From: JBNKFV01 sp050289485
GTDB lineage: Bacteria > Pseudomonadota > Gammaproteobacteria > Pseudomonadales > Cellvibrionaceae
Reading direction: 5' to 3'
Length of the DNA stretch: 58,855 nt
Assembly: GCA_050289485.1 (NCBI GenBank)
Contig: JBNKFV010000019.1
Coordinates: forward strand, 1-58,855
Shown here: in pieces, positions 52,954 to 58,855 of the stretch
How the letters are laid out: each line of letters begins with the position of its first letter
Position numbering within the stretch: position 1 is the first letter of the stretch
Notes under the pieces: generated by a model
Database searches by the model: none
Told to the model about the DNA's origin: nothing
Seen by the model: only the letters and a program-made list of their open reading frames with translations
Program-made: the position numbers and the translations under genes

Positions 52954-53778
52954 ATGTCACTGTTAAAACGCCTGTCGAAAACCGGCTGGGTTGGTCTGAC
53001 CCTGGTAATTTTTTGGATATTTATGGCGGTATTTGGGCCGCTGTTGGCACCTCACAGTGTGGGTGAAATTGTTGCCTATGGAGTATTTGAGCCGTTCAGT
53101 GGCAGTTACTGGCTGGGCACCGATTACCTGGGGCGCGATGTGCTTAGCCGTATTCTCTATGGTGCCCGGTTTACCATCGGGCTCGCTCTGGCCGCGGTAA
53201 TGATTGCTGGCACGGCTGGCATCGTACTGGGTATTTTTGCGGCGGTTAGTGCGCGCTGGGTTGATGAAAGTATCAGCCGCTTTATGGATGCACTGATTTC
53301 AATTCCCAACAAAATCTTTGCGCTGGTAATGATTGCTTCATTTGGTTCATCGCTGCCTATTCTATTGGTGATTACCGGTATCAGCTATACCCCTGGCTGC
53401 TATCGTATCGCCCGCTCGTTGGCGGTTAATTTGAATCAAATGGAATTTGTGCTGGTGGCCCGTGCGCGTGGTGAAGGTCGCTGGTATCTGGCCTGGGCTG
53501 AGATTTTGCCCAATATGATTTATCCCATGCTGACCGACATTGGTTTGCGTTTTGTGTATGTGGTGTTGTTGTTAAGCAGCCTGAGCTTTCTGGGGCTGGG
53601 CGTGCAGCCACCCGACGCGGATCTGGGCTCGCTGGTACGCGAGAACGTATCAGGCTTGGCCGAAGGCGCACCTGCCGTGCTGATGCCTGCATTGGCGATT
53701 GCCACCATCACCATCGGCGTAAACCTGTTGATTGATAGTTTGCGTGGTCAGATCAGACATCTGGAAGGGGGCAAGTGA
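52954..53778 (+). CDS. ABC transporter permease, DppC/OppC type
   Basis: A 274-residue inner-membrane permease. It has the DppC pattern SYWLGTDYLGRDVLSRILYG, the EAA loop LVARARGEGRWYLAWAEILP and SLSFLGLGVQPPDADLGSLV near the end. The start at 52954 has an AGGAG site; the open frame further upstream overlaps the first permease and is not coding. It pairs with the first permease to form the channel. Confidence 0.92.
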   Translation: MSLLKRLSKTGWVGLTLVIFWIFMAVFGPLLAPHSVGEIVAYGVFEPFSGSYWLGTDYLGRDVLSRILYGARFTIGLALAAVMIAGTAGIVLGIFAAVSARWVDESISRFMDALISIPNKIFALVMIASFGSSLPILLVITGISYTPGCYRIARSLAVNLNQMEFVLVARARGEGRWYLAWAEILPNMIYPMLTDIGLRFVYVVLLLSSLSFLGLGVQPPDADLGSLVRENVSGLAEGAPAVLMPALAIATITIGVNLLIDSLRGQIRHLEGGK

Positions 53779-53779
53779 A

Positions 53780-55624
53780 GTGAACAAAGCCATACAACCC
53801 CATGTAAGTGTTAAAAACTTGCAGGTAACTGCTCCTACCGATAACGGTGCCGTGGTCATTGTCGATGATGTAAGTTTCGATATTACGCGCGGCGAAGTGC
53901 TCGCACTGATAGGTGAGTCGGGCTCGGGTAAAACCACCATCGCTTTGTCATTAATGGGCTACGCTCGCGGTGGCTGTCGTATCAGCGGCGGTACGGTAAT
54001 GCTCGGCGATACCAACGTGACTGCGCTGGGCGGTGACGCCCTGGAAGACCTGCGCGGGCGCCGTGTATCGTATGTGGCACAAAGTGCGGCTGCCGCGTTC
54101 AACCCGTCGAAAACCATTATGGATCAAGTCACCGAGGTGGCGGCTATTCACGGGTTAATGTCACGCGCTAAAGCCGAGGCCAAAGCGGTTGAACTGTTTA
54201 AGGCATTGTCTCTACCCGATCCGGAAAATATTGGTGCACGTTACCCGCACCAGGTATCGGGCGGCCAGTTGCAGCGCTTGATGGCTGCTATGGCCTTGAT
54301 GTCGGATCCCGAGTTGGTGATCTTCGACGAGCCCACCACAGCACTCGACGTGACCACCCAAATTGATGTGCTCAAAGCGTTCAAGCGTGTGGTGCAACAG
54401 CTCAACATTACTGCTGTGTATGTGTCTCACGACTTGGCCGTTGTCGCGCAAATGGCCGACAAAATCGTCGTGTTGAAGAAAGGGCAGGTGCGTGAGTTGG
54501 GGGAAACCCAGCAGGTGCTCACCAGTCCTGGGGATGACTACACCAAAACATTGATGGCGGCGGCTCGTCATCCAGAGCGCTGCGACGCCGCCAAGGCGGA
54601 AAGCGCCACGCCACTGTTGGAAGTGCGCGGTTTAACGGCCGGTTACGGCAAAGTGGTTGATGGTATGCCTGCCATCCCGATCCTGCGTGATATCGATGTG
54701 ACATTGGAACAAGGTGCAACGCTGGGGGTGATTGGCGAATCGGGCTCGGGTAAATCAACCCTGGCGCGTGTGATTGCCGGTTTATTGCCTGCCGCCACAG
54801 GCGATGTGCGCTTTAATGGCGAGGTGCTGCCCGGCAGCTTGGCTGCGCGCACCAAAGAGCAATTCCGCCGCATTCAAATTGTGTTTCAAAATGCCGACAC
54901 GGCTTTGAACCCGGCCCATAGTATCGAAAGCATCCTGGGCCGCCCGCTCACGTTTTATCACGGCCTGCGCGGTAAGGCTCGCCAGCAGCGTATTGCCCAA
55001 TTGCTGGATCTGGTAAAACTACCCAGCCAGCTCATGAAGCGCCGCTGTAGCGATTTATCCGGTGGCCAAAAGCAGCGTATTAATTTGGCGCGTGCCCTGG
55101 CCGCAGAACCCGATTTGATTTTGTGTGACGAAGTTACCTCGGCATTGGATACCGTTGTAGGTGCCGCCATTCTCGAATTGTTGACTGAACTACGACGCGA
55201 ATTGAACCTGTCGTACATTTTTATCAGTCACGACATTTCAACGGTGCGTTCGATCTGTGACGACATCCTTGTGCTCTACGGTGGTCAGCGGGTTGAGTAC
55301 GGCAGCCGCGCCAGTTTTAGCGCACCGCCGTTTCACCCCTATACCGATATGCTGATTTCGTCAGTACCGGAATTACGCATGGGGTGGCTGGAAGAAACCC
55401 GCGATCGTGCCAGTATTCAGCCCATCGCGTCAGTCAACCAAAACCCAATGATTTGCCGCTTTGTTGATCGCTGCCCGCGACGTATCGAGGGGGTGTGCAA
55501 TGCCGAGGTACCGCCTAAGCGTACTCTCCTCGATGGTAGTCGGATTCTTTGCCATTTGACAGAGTCGCAACTGGAGCACGATGCCGGTTTGATCAGTGTA
55601 GTCGAGCTTGAGGGAGCCAATTAA
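53780..55624 (+). CDS. fused two-domain ABC transporter ATPase, DppDF type
   Basis: A 614-residue protein with two complete ATPase domains. Domain 1 has Walker A GESGSGKTT, signature VSGGQLQRL and Walker B LVIFDEPTTALD. Domain 2 has GESGSGKST, LSGGQKQRI and LILCDEVTSALD. The C-terminus carries the oligopeptide-type extension ICRFVDRCPRRIEGVCN with cysteines. The GTG start lies one base after the permease stop and has a GGAAGGGGG site. It is a natural fusion of DppD and DppF and completes the importer. Both sites look active. Confidence 0.93.
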   Translation: MNKAIQPHVSVKNLQVTAPTDNGAVVIVDDVSFDITRGEVLALIGESGSGKTTIALSLMGYARGGCRISGGTVMLGDTNVTALGGDALEDLRGRRVSYVAQSAAAAFNPSKTIMDQVTEVAAIHGLMSRAKAEAKAVELFKALSLPDPENIGARYPHQVSGGQLQRLMAAMALMSDPELVIFDEPTTALDVTTQIDVLKAFKRVVQQLNITAVYVSHDLAVVAQMADKIVVLKKGQVRELGETQQVLTSPGDDYTKTLMAAARHPERCDAAKAESATPLLEVRGLTAGYGKVVDGMPAIPILRDIDVTLEQGATLGVIGESGSGKSTLARVIAGLLPAATGDVRFNGEVLPGSLAARTKEQFRRIQIVFQNADTALNPAHSIESILGRPLTFYHGLRGKARQQRIAQLLDLVKLPSQLMKRRCSDLSGGQKQRINLARALAAEPDLILCDEVTSALDTVVGAAILELLTELRRELNLSYIFISHDISTVRSICDDILVLYGGQRVEYGSRASFSAPPFHPYTDMLISSVPELRMGWLEETRDRASIQPIASVNQNPMICRFVDRCPRRIEGVCNAEVPPKRTLLDGSRILCHLTESQLEHDAGLISVVELEGAN

Positions 55625-55698
55625 TGACAGCCCTGATTGCCGCTGGCCAAGCCTCGCTCGATTTATCTGAAAACCACACACGCCAGTTTTACGCCTGA
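55624..55698 (+). CDS. possible 24-residue leader peptide between the ATPase gene and aspA
   Basis: Its ATG overlaps the stop of the ATPase gene (TAATG), and the frame ends at TGA 55698, seven bases before the aspA start. It translates as MTALIAAGQASLDLSENHTR plus four residues. The overlap suggests translational coupling and the end lies at the aspA ribosome site. It could be a true small gene, a coupling device or chance. Confidence 0.3.
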   Translation: MTALIAAGQASLDLSENHTRQFYA

Positions 55699-55705
55699 GG
55701 TTACT

Positions 55706-57154
55706 ATGAGCGATGAACAACGGGTAGACGAGCATGCACAAAGTGTGCGTGTAGAGCACGACATGCTCGGCGAGCGGGAGCTGTCGAATGATGTGTATTA
55801 CGGCATCAACACACAACGTGCCGTAGAAAACTTCCCCATCAGTGGTATAGCTGTTTCTCAGTACCCGGAGTTGATTCGTGCGCTCGCCGCCATTAAGCAG
55901 GCGGCCGCGATTACCAATCGCGACCTGGGTTTGCTCAATCCTGCGAAAGCCGGTGCCATTGCCACCGCCTGCAAAGCGTTATGGAATGGGCATTATCATC
56001 ACCAGTTTGTGGTAGACGTGATTCAAGGTGGCGCTGGCACCTCCACCAATATGAATGCCAACGAAGTGATCGCCAATTTGGCATTGGAAGTACTTGGGCA
56101 CCATAAAGGCGAATACCAGCATCTGCATCCCAATGAGCACGTTAATATGGGGCAGAGCACCAATGATGTTTACCCCACCAGCATAAAAATTGCCTTGTGT
56201 TTTGGTATTAAAACCTTAATGCAGCGAATGGATAGCCTGCGTGAAGCGTTCTCCAGCAAAGCGATTGAGTTTCAAGATGTAATCAAAATGGGACGCACCC
56301 AATTGCAGGATGCAGTGCCCATGACACTCGGGCAAGAATTTGAAACCTATTCCCTAATGCTGCATGAAGATATTCAGCGCCTGGCCGAAGCCATGGACCT
56401 GGTATCGGAAATTAATTTAGGGGGCACGGCCATTGGCACTGGCATTAATGCGCACCCAGCCTATGCCGAGCGTGTATGCCAACACCTGCGTAATTTAACC
56501 GAGCTCGACTTGCGTACTGCTCCTAACTTAATCGAAGCCACGCAAGACTGCGGCGCGTTTGTACAGCTCTCTGGGGTATTGAAACGTGTGGCCATTAAAT
56601 TATCGAAAACCTGCAGTGATTTACGTTTGTTATCCAGCGGGCCACGAGCCGGTTTAAATGAAATCAATCTGCCCGCCGTACAAGCAGGCTCCAGTATTAT
56701 GCCGGGCAAAGTAAACCCGGTGATTCCCGAAGTGGTTAATCAGGTTGCTTTTGAAGTGATTGGCAACGACCTTACCGTAAGCTTCGCTGCAGAATCCGGC
56801 CAATTACAACTCAACGCTTTCGAACCCATCATCGCCTACAGTTTGTTTAAAAGCATTACCCATTTAAGCCAGGCATGCAGCGTACTGGAAGAGCACTGTG
56901 TAGTGGGTATCACCGCTAACAAACAACGTTTGCGAGAAATGGTAGAAGACTCCATCGGCCTGGCCACGGCACTCAACCCGCACATTGGCTACCGTAATGC
57001 CACCATGATTGCCCGCGAAGCGTTAGTCTCTAACCGGCGAGTGTATGATTTGGTGCTTGAGAAAGAGTTAATGACCAAGCGCCAGCTTGATGAAGTACTA
57101 GGGCCTTTTTATATGAAGTCGGTAGCTGCAGGTACAAACACAACGCTGCCATAA
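55706..57154 (+). CDS. aspA: aspartate ammonia-lyase (aspartase)
   Basis: A 482-residue member of the aspartase/fumarase superfamily, matching aspartases closely. It has GGAGTSTNMNANEVIANLAL, the second block LHPNEHVNMGQSTNDVYPTS and the signature loop GSSIMPGKVNPVIPEVVNQV, where the serine pair and KVNP are the catalytic loop of AspA. ATG 55706 follows GAGG. It is the last gene of the plus-strand importer operon. It deaminates L-aspartate to fumarate, so the catabolic pathway probably yields aspartate, or the enzyme releases fumarate from an N-substituted aspartate. Confidence 0.93.
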   Translation: MSDEQRVDEHAQSVRVEHDMLGERELSNDVYYGINTQRAVENFPISGIAVSQYPELIRALAAIKQAAAITNRDLGLLNPAKAGAIATACKALWNGHYHHQFVVDVIQGGAGTSTNMNANEVIANLALEVLGHHKGEYQHLHPNEHVNMGQSTNDVYPTSIKIALCFGIKTLMQRMDSLREAFSSKAIEFQDVIKMGRTQLQDAVPMTLGQEFETYSLMLHEDIQRLAEAMDLVSEINLGGTAIGTGINAHPAYAERVCQHLRNLTELDLRTAPNLIEATQDCGAFVQLSGVLKRVAIKLSKTCSDLRLLSSGPRAGLNEINLPAVQAGSSIMPGKVNPVIPEVVNQVAFEVIGNDLTVSFAAESGQLQLNAFEPIIAYSLFKSITHLSQACSVLEEHCVVGITANKQRLREMVEDSIGLATALNPHIGYRNATMIAREALVSNRRVYDLVLEKELMTKRQLDEVLGPFYMKSVAAGTNTTLP

Positions 57155-57771
57155 ACCTACACCTATAGCAGAGCTATTGGGCTTATTGCTGTAGCCTTTC
57201 TCACCGATTCTGAAAGGTTCGAAAAGACCCTGATAATGTGTTGATGCCAGCAACGCGTTAGGGGTTTTGCCTATTTTGGCACCCCGGCTTCACCATTTGG
57301 TTGTTTGCCACCACATGGCACTCCTTATAAGCCCCTAGCGGGGGCGCACCATCTATTCGCGCATAATCCGATAAACCCTAAGCCTGGGTTGATGCGTATT
57401 ACCCCTATTTCAGCGTAAGGGCGCACGCAACTCCTTCATAACGCCAAGAGCCCCCCCCCCTCTGGTAATATGTGTTTTTATACAGTATTGCCTAAAGCGC
57501 TTAATCTGTCAGAATTTTGCAGATAGGTCTAATCAACTGGGCGCCAGCACGCGATATGGAATTTGAATTAAAGGGCTAAAAGGGAGTTTTTATACCTTTA
57601 CCCCGTCTTTCGTGGATATACGTCACCTCGACGCAATTAATCACGTCTATAACGCTGCCATTAATATAACTTATTGAAAATTAAAAAGTTTTTTGGTTTT
57701 GCGCCAGGTGGGTTTGTGAAAATGCGTCACACTGACGTAATTGAACACGTCACCGTGACGTATACTAAGCT
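57155..57771. other. 617 bp between aspA and the first integron cassette; no integrase
   Basis: No frame of more than a few dozen codons and no IntI motifs on either strand. Contents: a GCCCC/GGGGC hairpin (57331-57345), a C10 run (57451-57460), a weak LexA-like box on the minus strand (57470-57485, CTGTATAAAAACACAT), and three CGTCA dyads (57620-57761). An integron integrase gene would be expected here, so the region may be what is left after its loss, or the array may be of the integrase-less kind. Confidence 0.6.
57620..57761. repeat. three copies of a 15-bp CGTCA/TGACG dyad
   Basis: ACGTCACCTCGACGC (57620), GCGTCACACTGACGT (57724) and ACGTCACCGTGACGT (57747) follow the form CGTCAC-N-TGACG; the last is a perfect dyad and the first has a weaker right arm. 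The second and third start 23 bp apart. The third fills the gap between TTGAAC (57741) and TATACT (57761), a possible promoter with a short 14-base spacer, so it could be an operator. An attI-type repeat is the alternative. Confidence 0.6.
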
Positions 57772-57778
57772 GTTAAAT
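57772..57778 (+). other. left-most recombination core site (attI-like)
   Basis: GTTAAAT fits the GTTRRRY core. No partner R'' box is seen to its left, so it behaves as an attI rather than as the end of another attC. It sits just after TATACTAAG. Confidence 0.6.
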
Positions 57779-58253
57779 GTTCAGGGAGTATCCGACTTTG
57801 AGTATGAAAAATAGAGTGTTACTTCAGCGGTCTGGACGAGATCAGTTTGGGAATAAGGGAAATTCCGAATTTATTCGATATGAACCTAGTGAAGAACAAA
57901 AGGCAATAGATGCAAAGTTCGAAGAAGAGCATAAAAAACTAAATGATCTATTCGTACAAAAGTATAACAACGAATGGCTGAAATTATTTGAAGGTTTCAA
58001 TAAAAGGCAAGTCTGGGAAAAGGTTTCTCCTTATGGCAGACCTTCGTTGAGTACTTTTTATGCTTCCGCACGGGAGCACGAGTCTTTTAATCATTTCTTA
58101 ACTTATTGGTTGGTTGCAAATAAGCGCAAGGCCATGAAATTAATGGGCCACTCCGAAGAACAGATAAAATCCGAACTTTCTAAATTCAGTGAATGTGGGC
58201 GTTATTATGTTACGTATGGGGCAGGTCGAATGTTCGGCACTAATGGCATTTAA
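57777..58253 (+). CDS. cassette 1 protein, unknown function
   Basis: A soluble protein of 158 residues if started at ATG 57777. TTG 57798 and ATG 57804 are alternatives, and TTG 57798 has the best spaced GGGAG site. It is highly charged, with a helical stretch of Glu/Lys (about 38-60), then aromatic-rich SLSTFYASAREHESFNHFLT and CGRYYVTYGAGRMFG. No signal peptide or membrane helix. I do not recognise a family. The stop codon lies inside the R'' box of its attC, as is usual for cassette genes. Its base composition is more AT-rich than the flanking aspA operon. Confidence 0.75.
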   Translation: MFREYPTLSMKNRVLLQRSGRDQFGNKGNSEFIRYEPSEEQKAIDAKFEEEHKKLNDLFVQKYNNEWLKLFEGFNKRQVWEKVSPYGRPSLSTFYASAREHESFNHFLTYWLVANKRKAMKLMGHSEEQIKSELSKFSECGRYYVTYGAGRMFGTNGI

Positions 58254-58325
58254 CAAGGCCAGCCAGAGGGATGCCAAAACCGCCGCTTCGCTCTGGTTTT
58301 GTCACCCCTGCTGGCGGCGTTAACT
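58248..58325 (+). other. attC site of cassette 1 (78 bp)
   Basis: R'' ATTTAAC (58248-58254) and R' GTTAACT (58319-58325) bound an imperfect dyad. L'' GCCAGCCAG faces L' CTGCTGGC, with an inner stem of CCAAAACC against GGTTTTG. Order and size fit integron attC sites. Confidence 0.85.
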
Positions 58326-58339
58326 GCTGAGGGAAGAGA

Positions 58340-58675
58340 TTGCCAAGATTCTTGAGTTATGCGTTTCTATTGTTTGCCTTTTCTGACGCTAGTCAGTCCC
58401 ATTCAATGAACTATGAAGTATTAAAGAATGGGAATCATGCATTGCAGATTGTAGTAAGTAGTACATCTGAACTTGATGAAGCAAAGCAAGCATGGTTTCG
58501 GAAGGCGGATGAAGTCTGCGGCAGAGATAATTATGAGCGTACAGAACTAGTAGTGTCCCAGGGCGGGTTTGGTGATGTGTACATTATTGATAAAGCTACT
58601 GGTAAAGGTTTGGAAAACACTGTGCCACCCTCAGTTAATGGTGGTTTTAGGTGCAAAAATGCAGTTAACAAGTAA
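58340..58675 (+). CDS. cassette 2 protein, secreted, unknown function
   Basis: A 111-residue protein from a TTG start with a GAGGG site (58329-58333). The N-terminus looks like a short signal peptide (FLSYAFLLFAFSDASQS). The mature part has HALQIVVSSTSELDEAKQAW and two cysteines (in DEVCGRDNYER and FRCKNAV) that could pair in the periplasm. The family is not recognised. The R'' box of its attC overlaps the last codons. Typical of small integron cassette genes with no known relatives. Confidence 0.75.
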   Translation: MPRFLSYAFLLFAFSDASQSHSMNYEVLKNGNHALQIVVSSTSELDEAKQAWFRKADEVCGRDNYERTELVVSQGGFGDVYIIDKATGKGLENTVPPSVNGGFRCKNAVNK

Positions 58676-58724
58676 AGGCAAACCGACGCGCAAAATACGC
58701 GCGCGGTTGCTTTAGGCGTTATGT
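58663..58724 (+). other. attC site of cassette 2 (62 bp)
   Basis: R'' AGTTAAC (58663-58669), an inner stem AACCG..CGGTT with GCGCG arms, L' TTTAG and R' GCGTTATGT (core GTTATGT 58718-58724). The TTTAGGCGTTATGT end is very typical of attC sites. Confidence 0.88.
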
Positions 58725-58738
58725 GTATGAGGTAATTC

Positions 58739-58855
58739 ATGGATTGGATTGAAGGGCAGGGCTCAATATTCGTATGGATTCTTGCGGCGTTGATAGTCCA
58801 TATAGTACTTGCTGGGTTAGAAACTGCGTCTATGCGTTGGGTGCCGTCACTTTCA
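58739..58855 (+). CDS. cassette 3 protein, small membrane protein (partial at window end)
   Basis: 39 codons from ATG, preceded by GAGG seven bases upstream, running off the window. MDWIEGQGSIFVWILAALIV begins a transmembrane helix (about 9-27). It starts 20 bases after the third cassette core, as cassette genes do. The function is unknown. Confidence 0.65.
   Translation, partial: MDWIEGQGSIFVWILAALIVHIVLAGLETASMRWVPSLS

Larger units (their letters stand above)
57772..58855 (+). mobile_element. integron gene-cassette array (two complete cassettes and part of a third)
   Basis: Core sites GTTAAAT (57772), GTTAACT (58319) and GTTATGT (58718) split the DNA into cassette 1 (57773-58319), cassette 2 (58320-58718) and cassette 3 (58719 on). 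Each complete cassette holds one plus-strand gene and ends in an attC-like dyad. The R'' box of each cassette is the exact complement of the core at that same cassette's left edge (ATTTAAC with GTTAAAT; AGTTAAC with GTTAACT), as required if each was once a circle closed at its attC. This is strong evidence for true cassettes. No integrase is seen to the left. Confidence 0.88.

Noticed and set aside
57438..57446. GGCGTTATG on the minus strand as another attC end
   Set aside because: No matching R'' box or dyad around it; probably chance.
1..58855. CRISPR arrays, tRNA or rRNA genes, insertion sequences
   Set aside because: No regularly spaced repeats, cloverleaf-like sequences, or transposase frames with terminal inverted repeats were seen by reading; a tRNAscan or IS search could confirm.

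Overview
The window is a stretch of gammaproteobacterial chromosome, most like marine Cellvibrionales or Pseudomonadales relatives. The support is the rpsD-rpoA-rplQ end of the ribosomal superoperon, a Pseudomonas-like set of ntrB/ntrC, DUF4124 gene, glnA, thiI and typA, three TonB-dependent receptors, and Lrp-controlled amino-acid catabolism. This placement is from gene content only. There are no rRNA or tRNA genes, CRISPR arrays, transposases or integrase genes in the window.

Layout. 1-1.6 kb: end of rpsD, rpoA, rplQ, terminator. 1.6-2.8 kb: a short LuxR-type gene that may be a relic, and mostly empty DNA. 2.8-7.3 kb: a FecI-type sigma factor, a FecR anti-sigma factor and a receptor with an STN signalling domain, which form a cell-surface signalling trio. 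7.5-9.1 kb: a chemoreceptor. 9.1-12.4 kb (minus): ntrC, ntrB and a DUF4124 protein. 12.5-22.3 kb: a block separating ntrBC from glnA, with a PAS-GGDEF-EAL protein, an orphan periplasmic binding protein, two overlapping citrate-synthase-fold genes with a TPP-dependent synthase-like gene, and a second receptor. 22.4-28.4 kb: glnA (sigma-54 promoter and NtrC site visible), thiI, a small membrane protein, typA.

28.4-31.8 kb: a flavin monooxygenase / DUF2783 / VOC dioxygenase operon with a divergent MarR regulator. It lies between the real 3' end of typA and a second, degraded copy of that 3' end with its terminator, which suggests insertion or exchange beside typA. 32-35.8 kb: a decayed RND efflux fragment, a siderophore-type receptor with a Fur-like box, cytochrome b561. 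35.9-38.7 kb: Lrp regulator, GhrA-like reductase, acyltransferase-like membrane protein.

38.8-57.2 kb: a large nitrogen-compound catabolic region. It holds an Lrp regulator, a class III PLP enzyme of the phospho-lyase-like type, an APH-fold kinase, two HAD (haloacid dehalogenase-like) enzymes, an aspartoacylase-family amidohydrolase, a succinate-semialdehyde-type dehydrogenase, a D-malate/tartrate-type dehydrogenase, an omega-aminotransferase, a PuuB-like amine oxidase, an Opp/Dpp-type ABC importer and aspartase. Together they suggest import and breakdown of an amine or modified amino acid to C4 acids; the substrate is unknown.

57.2-58.9 kb: the start of an integron gene-cassette array. Two complete cassettes, each with an attC site, and the start of a third can be delimited. 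No integrase is visible beside the array. Repeated CGTCA dyads lie just before the first cassette.
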